A stretch of 64,000 nucleotides of DNA from Actinomadura montaniterrae (lineage in GTDB: Bacteria; Actinomycetota; Actinomycetes; Streptosporangiales; Streptosporangiaceae). Where the stretch lies: positions 1 to 64,000 of the forward strand of contig NZ_WBMR01000021.1 of the NCBI RefSeq assembly GCF_008923365.1, written 5' to 3'. The notes beneath the pieces are model-generated. The model saw nothing but the letters and a program-made list of their open reading frames with translations. It was not told where the DNA came from and searched no databases. Positions within the stretch are counted from its first letter, which is position 1. The number at the start of each line of letters is the position of its first letter. A program made the position numbers and the translations under genes. Positions 10,245 through 18,441 of this stretch are shown here, piece after piece.

Positions 10245-10877
10245 ATGGGCCTCATCCACATCGAACTGTTCGCGACCCTCGACCTCGTCGGGCAGGCGCC
10301 CGGCGGCCCCGACGAGGACCCGGCGGGCTTCCCGTTCGGCGGCTGGCAGGCGCCCCTGCTGGACGACGTCGCCGGGGCGCAGATCGGCGCCGCCTACGAG
10401 GGCACCGACGCCCTCCTGCTCGGCCGCCGGACGTACGACATCTTCGCCGCCTACTGGCCGTACCAGGAGGGCGGGCAGGACAACGAGATCGCCACGCTGT
10501 TCAACAGCGTCCCGAAGTACGTGGCCTCCCGCGGCGCGCCCGACCTCCCGTGGGCCGGGTCCACGCTGCTCGGCCCGGACCTGCCCGCCGCGGTGCGCGA
10601 GATCCGCGACCGGCACGAGCACGTGAAGGTCGTCGGGAGCCTGGACCTGGTGCAGACCCTCCTGCGCGAGAAGCTCTTCGACCGCCTCGACCTCTGGGTA
10701 CACCCGATCGTCCTCGGGGTCGGGAAGAAGGTGTTCGACGGGGGCGCGGTGCCCGCGAACGTCACGCTGCTCGAACCGCCGGCGGCCAGCCCGAAGGGCA
10801 CCGTGTACCTGCGCTACGGGCTCGCCGACGGCACGCCCGCGACGGGGGACATGAGCGCGCCCGACCGGGGAGTCTGA
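10245..10877 (+). CDS. Dihydrofolate-reductase-like (RibD C-terminal) protein
   Basis: A 210-residue protein of the RibD-C/DHFR-like fold, common in actinobacteria. It opens with LIHIELFATLDLVGQAPGGPDED, has the NADPH-site-like region LLLGRRTYDIFAAYW and VVGSLDLVQTLL, and ends with VYLRYG. Members are NADPH-dependent reductases of unknown substrate. ATG 10245 is preferred because AGGAG lies 7 bases upstream; an in-frame start at 10212 would add 11 residues. Confidence 0.82.
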   Translation: MGLIHIELFATLDLVGQAPGGPDEDPAGFPFGGWQAPLLDDVAGAQIGAAYEGTDALLLGRRTYDIFAAYWPYQEGGQDNEIATLFNSVPKYVASRGAPDLPWAGSTLLGPDLPAAVREIRDRHEHVKVVGSLDLVQTLLREKLFDRLDLWVHPIVLGVGKKVFDGGAVPANVTLLEPPAASPKGTVYLRYGLADGTPATGDMSAPDRGV

Positions 10878-10905
10878 ACCCGCCCCGGCGGCGGTGGGAT
10901 CTCGT

Positions 10906-11997
10906 TCACCAGCTGATACCGGCCGCGACCGGCCGGTGGTCGCTGCCGGTGGCGGGCAGCACCCATGAGCTCCTCGGCTTCACACCGCGGACGAGGATCT
11001 GGTCGATCCGCACCATCGGGAACTCCGCGGGCCACGTGAAGCCGAAGCCGTCCCCGGCCGCGACCTGGGCGGAGCGCAGCCGCGAGGTGATGCCGGCGAA
11101 CGCGCGGTCGTCCGTGGAGCCGTTCAGGTCGCCGAGCAGCACGACCCGCTTGTTCTGCTCGGCGGCGATGGCCCTGGCGAGCGCCTGCGCGTTCCGGTCG
11201 CGCGAGTCCGTCCAGAAGCCGGCCCTGGGATTCACCCGCACGGACCCCAGGTGGGCCACGTACACCGCGAGCGGTCCGTGCTTCGTGGCGACCGTGGTAC
11301 GCAGCGCCCGGGAATAGGACAGCTTGAGGGCCTCCGGCTTGGTCGCCGCCAGCGGCCCGTAATCCATCTCGATGTCGACGGGCCGGGTGTCCGACAGCGG
11401 CAGCTTGCTCCACAACCCGACCGTGCCCTGCACCGCGTGGTACGGATACGCCTTCGCCAGTTCCTTCTCGTACGTGCCCTTGGCCTGCTGGGTCAGCTCC
11501 TCCAGCGCCAGCACGTCCGCCTTGGAGGCGGCCAGGTCACGGGCGGTGCCCACCGGGTCGGGGTTGTCGGCGCCGACGTTGTGGCTGACCACCGTGAGGT
11601 CGGCGCCCGGGTGGGACTTGTCGGTGAGCAACCCGCCGAAGAGGTTCAGCCACACCGCGACCGGCAGCAGCAACGCGACCACGGCGGAGGGGGAACGGCG
11701 CCACACCGCCCCGGCCAGCAGGACGGGGACGAACAGGCCCAGCCAGGGCAGGAGGTTCTCCACCAGGCTGCCGAGGTTCCCGATCCGGTTCGGGATCTCC
11801 GCGTGCAGCAGCATGACCAGGCCCAGCAGCAGCGCCAGCGCCACGAGCACCGGGCCGCGCCTCCAACTTTCCGGCCGGGAGCCGGCGCGGACCGCCCGCC
11901 GGACGCCCCCGCGAACGCCCGCGCGCCACGTCCCGGCGTCGGTGGGCCGCTCCTCGGCGTCGCCCTGCTCGGTCTCCGCGGTGTCCGCCTGCGCCAT
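10906..11997 (-). CDS. Membrane-anchored endonuclease/exonuclease/phosphatase family protein
   Basis: A 363-residue protein with a cytoplasmic N-terminus and three hydrophobic segments (about 48-64, 80-95, 100-118). An extracytoplasmic EEP domain follows: VVSHNVGADN, DVLALEEL (metal Glu), VVLLGDLNGSTDD (Asp/Asn catalytic pair) and the terminal GSDHRPVAAGI His motif. It is probably a phosphodiesterase acting outside the cell; the substrate is unknown. The start at 11997 (GAGGACGG upstream) is preferred over a 133-residue extension that overlaps the divergent MarR promoter region. Confidence 0.85.
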   Translation of the reverse strand: MAQADTAETEQGDAEERPTDAGTWRAGVRGGVRRAVRAGSRPESWRRGPVLVALALLLGLVMLLHAEIPNRIGNLGSLVENLLPWLGLFVPVLLAGAVWRRSPSAVVALLLPVAVWLNLFGGLLTDKSHPGADLTVVSHNVGADNPDPVGTARDLAASKADVLALEELTQQAKGTYEKELAKAYPYHAVQGTVGLWSKLPLSDTRPVDIEMDYGPLAATKPEALKLSYSRALRTTVATKHGPLAVYVAHLGSVRVNPRAGFWTDSRDRNAQALARAIAAEQNKRVVLLGDLNGSTDDRAFAGITSRLRSAQVAAGDGFGFTWPAEFPMVRIDQILVRGVKPRSSWVLPATGSDHRPVAAGISW

Positions 11998-12284
11998 CGT
12001 CCGTCCTCGTTCACTGCCGTGATCAGGCCGCGAGGAGCCAGCGAATCCGGCGGGTCGTCGTTCGTGCCGTGTGATGACCACCGGCCAGGGACCGACCGCC
12101 CCTTGACCTGGTGTCTCGGCTCCCGATGCTACGAAGCGCCGCATATCGTCGGCGTATCGAAAACCGCGCACACCCGCCGCACCGGCCGCTTTCGTCACGC
12201 ATAAGGCGCGCGACGCCGGGAACTGTCGTCGCAAAGGCACAGACCGTGACCGTCTATACGCAGGAGGGTCGGTGCGCTCCCCGC

Positions 12285-12755
12285 ATGGCACCCGAATCCA
12301 GCAGCTCCCCCGGCGTTTCGGCTCTGGAAGAAGCGGCCCGCGCCCTGCTGGGCGTCTGGCATCGAGCCCGCCGCACCGTCGCGGGGCACCTGTCACCGGT
12401 ACAGCTGGACGCGATGGAGGTCGTCGCCGTCCGTCCCGGCCTCACGCTCAGCGAACTCGCCGACGAGCTGCGCATCCTGCCCTCCTCGGCCAGCCGCCTG
12501 TGCGACCGCCTGGAGACCGCCTCGCTGCTCGAGCGCGCACCCGCCCGCGCTGACCGGCGGCAGGTCGCCCTTCACCTCACGCCGGACGGCGCGGACCTCT
12601 TCAACGACCTGCGCCGGCACCGCAGCGCCGACCTGCAGACCGTCCTGGAGCACATGACCGGCACCGAACGCACCCATCTCCAGCGCGGCCTGGACGCCTT
12701 CACCCGCCACGCCCGCGCCCGCGGGCCCGTCCCGACCGCCGACGCCTCCCCCTGA
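12285..12755 (+). CDS. MarR family transcriptional regulator
   Basis: A 156-residue winged-helix regulator. The dimerisation helices flank LTLSELADELRILPSSASRLCDRLETASLLERAPARADRR, which is the recognition helix and wing. ATG 12285 is chosen by comparison with the broken duplicate at 28689, which is homologous from about this point. A conserved block (about 12246-12275, GTGACCGTYTATANGCAGGA) upstream of both copies probably contains the promoter and GGAGGG. It is divergent from the EEP gene; the ligand and targets are unknown. Confidence 0.85.
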   Translation: MAPESSSSPGVSALEEAARALLGVWHRARRTVAGHLSPVQLDAMEVVAVRPGLTLSELADELRILPSSASRLCDRLETASLLERAPARADRRQVALHLTPDGADLFNDLRRHRSADLQTVLEHMTGTERTHLQRGLDAFTRHARARGPVPTADASP

Positions 12756-12864
12756 CCAGCGCCTCTCACGCGGAAGGCTCGACCGGGCGCGCCGTCGACG
12801 GCCGCGCGCCCGAGCGCCGACGCCGGATTCCGCGCCGGCTTGCGGCCCTGCCGGAGACCGATGT

Positions 12865-12895
12865 TTGACGAACCCCGCGGCATGGTACTTATAAT
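12865..12895 (+). promoter_or_regulatory. Probable promoter of hsp20
   Basis: TTGACG at 12865 and a consensus TATAAT at 12890, separated by a longer-than-usual 19 bases, in the only AT-rich stretch before the hsp20 gene. The -10 is immediately followed by TTGAGT (12896-12901), a half-site resembling the HspR/HAIR box (CTTGAGT); a matching ACTCAAG arm is not present, only a weak mirror (ACTTAT). Confidence 0.5.
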
Positions 12896-12980
12896 TTGAG
12901 TTGCAGGGTTCTTCCTCCCTGCGAGGCAGAGACAAATCCCGGGCGTGGAGGCCCCGGGGATCTTCGGAGGTGAGCGAGCG

Positions 12981-13421
12981 ATGCTGCTGACGTCGATCGA
13001 CCCGTTCGTGCAGGAGTTCGAGCGCCAGTTCGACCGTGCGGTCCGGCAGGCCGGGCTGAGCGGCCGCGGGGACGGCGCGGGCATGCCGATGGACGGGATC
13101 CGCCGCGCCGACGACGTCGTCCTGCGGTTCGACCTGCCCGGGATCGACCCCGGCTCGATCGAGGTCACCGTGGACCGCGGCGTGCTGACCGTCAGCGCGC
13201 GGCGCGAGGAGGAGTTCGGCGAGGACGAGCGCGTCTTCGTCCGCGAGCGCACGATGGGCGCCTTCACCCGCCGCGTCTACCTGTCGGAGCACCTGGACGC
13301 CGACGCGATCGAGGCCGCCTACAACAACGGCGTCCTGGCCGTCCGCATCCCCGTCCTGGAGCAGGCGAAGCCCCGCAAGATCGCCGTCCAGGCCGCCGAC
13401 CAGAAGGCCATCCGCACGTGA
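12981..13421 (+). CDS. Hsp20/alpha-crystallin small heat-shock protein
   Basis: A 146-residue ATP-independent holdase chaperone. The alpha-crystallin domain (about 30-130) starts at MDGIRRADDVVLRFDLPGIDPGSIEV and has the typical VDRGVLTVSA and RERTMGAFTRRVYL strands. It ends with the AYNNGVLAVRIPV segment containing the beta9 region, and a short Lys-rich tail follows. ATG 12981 has GGAGGTGAG upstream; the longer in-frame reading from 12945 lacks one. The MerR/HspR-type regulator downstream suggests heat-shock control. Confidence 0.93.
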   Translation: MLLTSIDPFVQEFERQFDRAVRQAGLSGRGDGAGMPMDGIRRADDVVLRFDLPGIDPGSIEVTVDRGVLTVSARREEEFGEDERVFVRERTMGAFTRRVYLSEHLDADAIEAAYNNGVLAVRIPVLEQAKPRKIAVQAADQKAIRT

Positions 13422-13476
13422 CCGCGAGCCGGAACGGCCGGCCCGCCACGGATCCGCGGTGACCGGCACCGCACCC

Positions 13477-13510
13477 GAAGGTCTGCCCGGCCCCGGCCGG
13501 GCAGACCTTC
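13477..13510 (+). terminator. Terminator between hsp20 and merR-type gene
   Basis: A perfect 16-bp inverted repeat (GAAGGTCTGCCCGGCC and its complement) with only two bases between the arms, 56 bases after the hsp20 stop and 35 before the regulator. It may attenuate rather than fully end transcription into the regulator. Confidence 0.65.
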
Positions 13511-13544
13511 CGCACGCGGCCGGGATGAAAAAGAAGGAGCGCCG

Positions 13545-13895
13545 GTGAAACTGCCCATGGACGACGAGCACGCGGCGCTGTTCACCGTCGGGCAGGTCGC
13601 GGACATGCTGCAGGTGCAGCAGGCGTTCCTGCGCCGCATCGACACCCACCAGATCGTCTCGCCGCAGCGCTCGGCCGGCGGGCAGCGCCGCTACAGCCGC
13701 GCCGAGATCGGCCGCATCCAGCAGGTCGTCACGATGATGGGCGAGGGCATGACGCTGCCCGCCATCCGGCGGATCTTCGAGCTCCAGCACGAGCTCGCCG
13801 AGCTCACCCGCGAACGCGACGCGCTGGCCGCCCGCCTGACCGCGCTCGGCCAGGACCCCGCCGCCCGGCCCGGGCCCCGCCCGGCGGGAGAGTGA
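13545..13895 (+). CDS. MerR-family (HspR-like) regulator
   Basis: A 116-residue protein beginning with GTG after AAGGAGC. The MerR helix-turn-helix is LFTVGQVADMLQVQQAFLRRID, followed by the wing residues SAGGQRRYSRAEI and a coiled-coil helix rich in Glu/Leu (ELQHELAELTRERDAL). It has no C-terminal effector domain, as in HspR, which represses heat-shock genes with DnaK as co-repressor. Placement directly after hsp20 fits local control. The ATG at 13557 is an alternative start. Confidence 0.82.
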   Translation: MKLPMDDEHAALFTVGQVADMLQVQQAFLRRIDTHQIVSPQRSAGGQRRYSRAEIGRIQQVVTMMGEGMTLPAIRRIFELQHELAELTRERDALAARLTALGQDPAARPGPRPAGE

Positions 13896-13980
13896 CGCGA
13901 CGTCCGAGCAGGTGAAGGCCGCTTCACGGGCCGGGGGACGGCCGGAGCCGCCTGACGCGCAGTCCGCGCCTGTTTCGTGA

Positions 13981-14430
13981 TCAGAGCTGCATGAGCTTGC
14001 CGACGAGCGCGGTGAGCTGGGCGCGCTCGCTCGCGGTGAGGGGGGCGAAGGTCTCTTCCAGGTAGGAGGAGACGGTGCTCTCGGCCTCGGCGAGGCGTTC
14101 GCGGCCTTTGCCGGTGATGGTGACGGCGTAGGAGCGGCGGTCGTCGGGGTTGCGTTCGCGGCGGACGAATCCGGACCGGTCCAGGTCGTCGCACACGCTC
14201 ACCATGACGCTGCGGTCGATGCGCAGTTCCTCGCTGAGCACCTGCTGGGAGCAGGGGCCGACGGCGTCGAGCATCTTCAGCACCAGGTGCTGGCCGACGC
14301 CGAGGCCGTGCCGGGTGGCGTGGGCGTCGGCGGCGCGGGCCAGGTACGCCGAGGCGCGGCACATCGCGATGTCCGGGCGTTCGGCCGCCAGCGTCGGGAA
14401 GTACGCCGGCCGGGCGGGCTTGGAAGGCAT
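13981..14430 (-). CDS. MarR family regulator of adjacent MFS/nitroreductase genes
   Basis: A 149-residue MarR protein. The winged helix spans about residues 50-115 (QQVLSEELRIDRSVMVSVCDDLDRSGFVRRERNPDDRRSY..., the last part being the wing). It is divergent from the MFS gene at 14565, with several palindromes in the gap, so it most likely represses the MFS-nitroreductase unit in response to a drug-like ligand. Confidence 0.9.
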   Translation of the reverse strand: MPSKPARPAYFPTLAAERPDIAMCRASAYLARAADAHATRHGLGVGQHLVLKMLDAVGPCSQQVLSEELRIDRSVMVSVCDDLDRSGFVRRERNPDDRRSYAVTITGKGRERLAEAESTVSSYLEETFAPLTASERAQLTALVGKLMQL

Positions 14431-14471
14431 GGGACTCCTGCACTGTCGACCCGCCCGAGGCTACCAGAACC

Positions 14472-14542
14472 ATCTGCCGCTCAATTGTTTGACAGCAGAT
14501 CATTTGCGAGCATACGGTTTCGTCTCGTTGCAGATCGTCTGC
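14472..14542. promoter_or_regulatory. MarR operator region with several palindromes
   Basis: In the 134-base gap between divergent genes: TCAA-TTGT-TTGA (14481-14492), nested in ATCTGC ... GCAGAT (14472-14500), and a second perfect palindrome GCAGA-TCG-TCTGC (14530-14542) just before the MFS start. The GCAGAT element therefore occurs three times. Confidence 0.6.
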
Positions 14543-14564
14543 TCAAAGATGGAGTGGTGTTCCG

Positions 14565-15947
14565 GTGATGCGTCCCGACCGCCGGGCGACGGCGGCCCTG
14601 ATCCTGCTGTGCGCGGCGGTGTTCCTGGACTCGATGGACCTGTCGCTGATGGGCGTGGCGCTGCCCGCCATCGGCGCCGACCTCGCGCTGCCCGAAGGCA
14701 CGCTGCAGTGGCTGATGTCCGGCTACGCGGTCGCCTACGGCGGCTTCCTGCTCCTCGGCGGAAGGCTGGCCGACCTGCTCGGACGGCGCCGGATGTTCCT
14801 GGCGTCGCTGGCGGTGTTCGCGGCGGCGAGCCTGGCGGGCGGCCTGCTCTCCGACGGCCCGCTCCTCGTCGCCACCCGCGTGGTGAAGGGCGTCGCGGCC
14901 GCGCTGACCGCCCCGGCGGCACTGTCGCTGATCACCACGACGTTCGCCGAGGGGCCGCGCCGCAACCGGGCGCTCGGCGTGTACGCGCTGGCCGGAGCGA
15001 CCGGCTACAGTGCCGGGCTGATCGCCTCCGGGCTGCTCACCGAGGTGAGCTGGCGGCTGGTGTTCTTCCTGCCGGTGCCCGTCGCGCTGCTCGTGCTCGC
15101 CGCCGCCCCCAGGGTGATCCCGGCCGGACGCGCCACCGGCCCGCGCACGGGATTCGACACGGCGGGCGCCGGCGCCGTCACCGGCGGCGTCCTGCTCCTG
15201 GTCTACGCGCTCACCGAGACCAGCTGGCCCGCCGGCGCGGCGGCGCTGGCGCTGCTCGGAGCGTTCGTGGCGATCGAGCGGCACCGCCGGAACCCGCTGG
15301 TGCCGCTGGACGTGCTGCGTTCACGACGGCTCGCCTCGGCCAACCTGGCCGCGCTGGCCTGGGCGTGCGCGACGATCGGCTGGCAGTTCGCGGCCGTCCT
15401 GTACCTGCAAGGCGTGCTCGGGTACTCGGCGCTGGACACCGGGCTGGGGATCGTCCCCATGGGCCTGGCCATCGTCGTCACCGCCAACCTGGCCGGACGG
15501 CTGATCGGACGCTGGGGCCTGCGGCGCACAGCGGCGCTCGGGCTGCTGGTGCAAGGCGCCGGGATCCTGCTGTTCCTGCGGACGGGCACGTCCAGCGGCT
15601 ACGCGACGGTGCTGCTGCCCGCGCTCATCGTGCACGGCGTCGGCAACGGCCTGTCGTTCCCCAGCCTCAACATCGCCGCGGTGTCCAGCCTGCCCGACGA
15701 CCGCCAGGGCCTGGCCTCCGGGCTGGTCACCTCCGCCGTCCAGATCGGGGCCGGCATCGGCGTGGCGCTGCTCGCGGCGGTGATGGCCGTCCCGGCGTCC
15801 GCGCTGGACGGCTACCGCGCGGCGTTCCTGACCGCCGGGTCCTTCTCGCTGCTCGGCGCGGTCATCGCCTACCTCGGCCTGCGGACCCGAGCCGAACCCG
15901 CGGCCGCCGAACCGGCGACCACCGCACCGACCTCCACCCGAGCCTGA
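14565..15947 (+). CDS. MFS transporter, DHA2-type drug exporter
   Basis: A 460-residue membrane transporter of the 14-helix DHA2 type. Helix 1 is ALILLCAAVFLDSMDLSLMGVALPAI (motif D1-like). The loop 2-3 motif A is GGRLADLLGRRRM and helix 5 carries the antiporter-like GATGYSAG. It probably extrudes a drug or toxic compound by proton antiport. Start codons GTG 14565 and ATG 14568 are adjacent, with GGAG at 14551. The nitroreductase starts 11 bases after its stop, so they form an operon controlled by the divergent MarR protein. Confidence 0.9.
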   Translation: MMRPDRRATAALILLCAAVFLDSMDLSLMGVALPAIGADLALPEGTLQWLMSGYAVAYGGFLLLGGRLADLLGRRRMFLASLAVFAAASLAGGLLSDGPLLVATRVVKGVAAALTAPAALSLITTTFAEGPRRNRALGVYALAGATGYSAGLIASGLLTEVSWRLVFFLPVPVALLVLAAAPRVIPAGRATGPRTGFDTAGAGAVTGGVLLLVYALTETSWPAGAAALALLGAFVAIERHRRNPLVPLDVLRSRRLASANLAALAWACATIGWQFAAVLYLQGVLGYSALDTGLGIVPMGLAIVVTANLAGRLIGRWGLRRTAALGLLVQGAGILLFLRTGTSSGYATVLLPALIVHGVGNGLSFPSLNIAAVSSLPDDRQGLASGLVTSAVQIGAGIGVALLAAVMAVPASALDGYRAAFLTAGSFSLLGAVIAYLGLRTRAEPAAAEPATTAPTSTRA

Positions 15948-15958
15948 GGAGCACCTCG

Positions 15959-16606
15959 ATGAACCTCGACCTGACCCCCGACGAGCTGCTGTCCACCACC
16001 CGCGCCGTCCGCAAGCGGCTCGACCTCGACCGGCCCGTCCCGCGCCGGCTCATCGAGGAGTGCGTCGACCTGGCGACCCAGGCGCCCACCGGACGCAACC
16101 GGCAGCGCTGGCACTTCATCGTGGTCACCGAGCCGCGCCTGCGCCGCGAGGTGGGCGACATCTTCCGCCGCGCGCTCGCCGCCGCGGAGGGGCACCCGCT
16201 GAACGAGCACGACATCCGCCGCATGAACCACGCCCCGCGCTCCACCCAGGGCGTGTTCGACGGGCTGCGGCACCTGACCGACAACATCCACCGCGTCCCG
16301 GCGTTCGTCATCCCCGCCATCGAAGGACGCACCGATCACGCCTCGACGACCGTCCAATCCGGCACGTGGGGGTCCATCCTGCCCGCGACCTGGAGTTTCA
16401 TGCTCGCCGCCCGCGCCCGCGGCCTCGGCACCACCTGGACCACCGCCCAAGGCCCCCTCGAACACGAACTCGCCGCCGCACTGGGCGTCCCTTACAACGA
16501 GGTCATGCTCGCCGCGTTCATCCCGCTCGCCTACACGATCGGCACCGACTTCAAGCCCGCGCCCCGCATCCCACGCGACCAGGTGCTGCACTGGGAACAA
16601 TGGTGA
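15959..16606 (+). CDS. Nitroreductase family protein
   Basis: A 215-residue FMN-dependent nitroreductase-fold enzyme. The N-terminal RAVRKRLDLDRPVPRRLIEEC and the FMN-binding QAPTGRNRQRWHFIVV are diagnostic. The middle GSILPATWSFMLAARARGLGTTWTT and the C-terminal AYTIGTDFKP are also family features. It likely reduces nitro-aromatics or quinones with NAD(P)H. It follows the MFS gene with AGGAG upstream of ATG, so reduction and efflux are probably co-expressed as a detoxification unit. Confidence 0.9.
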   Translation: MNLDLTPDELLSTTRAVRKRLDLDRPVPRRLIEECVDLATQAPTGRNRQRWHFIVVTEPRLRREVGDIFRRALAAAEGHPLNEHDIRRMNHAPRSTQGVFDGLRHLTDNIHRVPAFVIPAIEGRTDHASTTVQSGTWGSILPATWSFMLAARARGLGTTWTTAQGPLEHELAAALGVPYNEVMLAAFIPLAYTIGTDFKPAPRIPRDQVLHWEQW

Positions 16607-16861
16607 ACACCCTGCGCCGCTATCCGCCCAGGTGGGGGCCCACCACCCCGGTTTACGCATCCGGTGGAACTCGGCGTAGAGGTCCTCCATCAGCGCGGTG
16701 AAGGACGCGAACCGCTCAGGCGGTTCGGCCTTCCAGGAGAACAGGCTGTAGGCGGCCCATTCGCCCGAGGCGTCGACGTCGCCGGGGTCCAGGAACAGGA
16801 TCCCGGCATCGCGCCAGCCGTCCGTCGTCAGGAGGAACTCCCGGTAGGACGGGGTCGCCAT
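16600..16861 (-). pseudogene. SMI1/KNR4-like domain remnant
   Basis: Reading from ATG 16861 gives TPSYREFLLTTDGWRDAG and, about 35 residues later, FTALMEDLYAEFHRM, which resemble the middle and C-terminal ends of SMI1/KNR4 (SUKH) domains. The expected N-terminal 70-100 residues and part of the middle are missing. The frame then runs on antisense into the nitroreductase gene. I read it as a decayed fragment; SUKH proteins are often immunity proteins. Confidence 0.45.
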
Positions 16862-16972
16862 TCCATGGAGGGCATCCTGCCGACCGCCCATGACATTTCC
16901 CGGCCACGCTCACAAGAGCGGGGACCTTGACGCCGCGAAGTCGGGCGCCGGGCTCTCGTAGACTCCGCGGTC

Positions 16973-17359
16973 ATGACTGAACGATGGCCCTTCATCCACC
17001 ACGTGACCTTCATCGCCGCGGACCTTGAGGCGAGCACGAGCTTCTACACCGCCGCGCTGAAGCCTCTGGGCGTCGTCGGGGAGGCGGCCGACGGCGGAGC
17101 GGAGTTCTGGGAGGAGGAGCTGGACACCCCTTCCTTCGGCCTGTATCCGGCGGGCGATGCCACGGTGACGCGGGGCGCGCACATCGCCTTCACCGCTCGC
17201 GACCGGAACGCGGTCGACGCCTTCTACGCGGCCGCGCTGGCGGCCGGCGGCACCTCCCGGCACGAACCGCGGCTTTGGCCCGAGTATGGGGCCTATTGCG
17301 CGTTCGTTAACGACCCGGACGGCAACAACGTCGAGGCGGTGTACAAGGAGCAGGCGTAG
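16973..17359 (+). CDS. VOC-family (glyoxalase/bleomycin-resistance) protein
   Basis: A 128-residue single vicinal-oxygen-chelate unit with two beta-alpha-beta-beta-beta halves. The metal-site His is in FIHHVTFIAADLEASTSFYTAAL, the second in GAHIAFTARDR, and the C-terminal Glu in DPDGNNVEAVYKE. It is probably a metal-dependent dioxygenase, isomerase or binding protein dimer; no specific substrate can be read. It converges with the ArsR-type gene. Confidence 0.88.
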   Translation: MTERWPFIHHVTFIAADLEASTSFYTAALKPLGVVGEAADGGAEFWEEELDTPSFGLYPAGDATVTRGAHIAFTARDRNAVDAFYAAALAAGGTSRHEPRLWPEYGAYCAFVNDPDGNNVEAVYKEQA

Positions 17360-17392
17360 CGCGCAGGGGCACCGCCGAGCACGGCTCGTCGG

Positions 17393-18367
17393 TCATTCCT
17401 GTGGTTCCCGCGGGTTCGAACCGTGCAGGAAGCGCTCGCCGAGCGGCGTCAGGGCATGGTGCACCGTCTTGCCCCGGCGCTCGCTGGTGATGAGACCGGC
17501 GCCGCGCAGGGCGGTGGCATGCTGGGACGCGGACGCCGCGCTGATCTTCAGCCGGGCCGCCAGCGCCCCCGTCGTGAGCTCCCGCTGCGCGCCGACCACC
17601 CGGATCACCGCCGCACGCGTCCGGCCGAACACCTGCGGCAGGGCGTCGCGCCCGCCCGTCGCGCCGAACGGACGCGACGCGGGAACCACCACGGCCACCG
17701 GACCGTCGCCGGCGATCAGGACCCGCGGCTCGGTGACGAACGGCGAGAGGACGAACTGAAGGCCGCGCCCCCGCAGGTGCACGTCGCCGTCGCGCAGCGT
17801 CTCGACCTCCAGAACCGGTGACGACCAGCGGATCCCGGCGTGCAGGCCGCCCAGCAGGCCGCCGATTCCGCGGTCGGCCATCGTCCGGGCATGGCCGCCC
17901 GCCTCGGCGGACAGGTGGGCGTCCATGCCGGACCACAGGTCGGCCAGCGCGACCCGGTGGAAGTCACGGACCCCGCGGATGAGCGCCCGCATCGCCTCCG
18001 CATCTCCGGCGGCCAGGCGGGTCAGCCACGAAACCGGCGGCCGCGGACCGTACGCCCGCTCGAGTTCCGTGCGGATGCGCCGCACGGGCGTCGAGGCGAC
18101 GGCGTCGAGCTCCGATTCGAACCCCGGCACGTGCGTGTACGGCGTCAGGAAATCGGGGAGCAGGCGTCCGGGCGGGACCAGGTCGAGCAGCAGACGCGAC
18201 GGGCCGGTGAGCCTCGTCCGCGTCCGCGCCCGCCATGGGCCGGGAACGGGCTCCGGCCCGGTCCCGCGCAGGGCCTGCGCGCCGAGGACGGTCTGGGCGA
18301 TCGGCGAGAGGCCCGGAGTGATGCGGATCCGGGTGAGGTCCTCGTAGTCGAGCCAGAGCCGCAGCAT
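17393..18367 (-). CDS. ArsR-type winged-helix regulator with DUF5937-like N-terminus
   Basis: A 324-residue protein. The N-terminal about 230 residues (start LWLDYEDLTRIRI) match the DUF5937-like domain found in streptomycete regulators. The C-terminal winged helix has ELTTGALAARLKISAASASQHATALRGAGLITSERRG. It is divergent from the secreted hydrolase at 18442, with a 74-base AT-rich gap holding a palindrome, so it is a plausible regulator of that gene. Confidence 0.85.
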   Translation of the reverse strand: MLRLWLDYEDLTRIRITPGLSPIAQTVLGAQALRGTGPEPVPGPWRARTRTRLTGPSRLLLDLVPPGRLLPDFLTPYTHVPGFESELDAVASTPVRRIRTELERAYGPRPPVSWLTRLAAGDAEAMRALIRGVRDFHRVALADLWSGMDAHLSAEAGGHARTMADRGIGGLLGGLHAGIRWSSPVLEVETLRDGDVHLRGRGLQFVLSPFVTEPRVLIAGDGPVAVVVPASRPFGATGGRDALPQVFGRTRAAVIRVVGAQRELTTGALAARLKISAASASQHATALRGAGLITSERRGKTVHHALTPLGERFLHGSNPREPQE

Positions 18368-18392
18368 GGCCGGAATTTACAACATTTAGGCT

Positions 18393-18403
18393 ATTTTCAA
18401 AAT
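18393..18403. promoter_or_regulatory. AT-rich palindrome in divergent promoter
   Basis: ATTTT-C-AAAAT lies in the short, unusually AT-rich gap between the ArsR-type gene and the secreted hydrolase gene. It is a candidate operator for the regulator and overlaps the expected core promoters. Confidence 0.45.
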
Positions 18404-18441
18404 CATTGCACCCGGGGCGGAGCCTCCTGGAAGGTGCGGGC

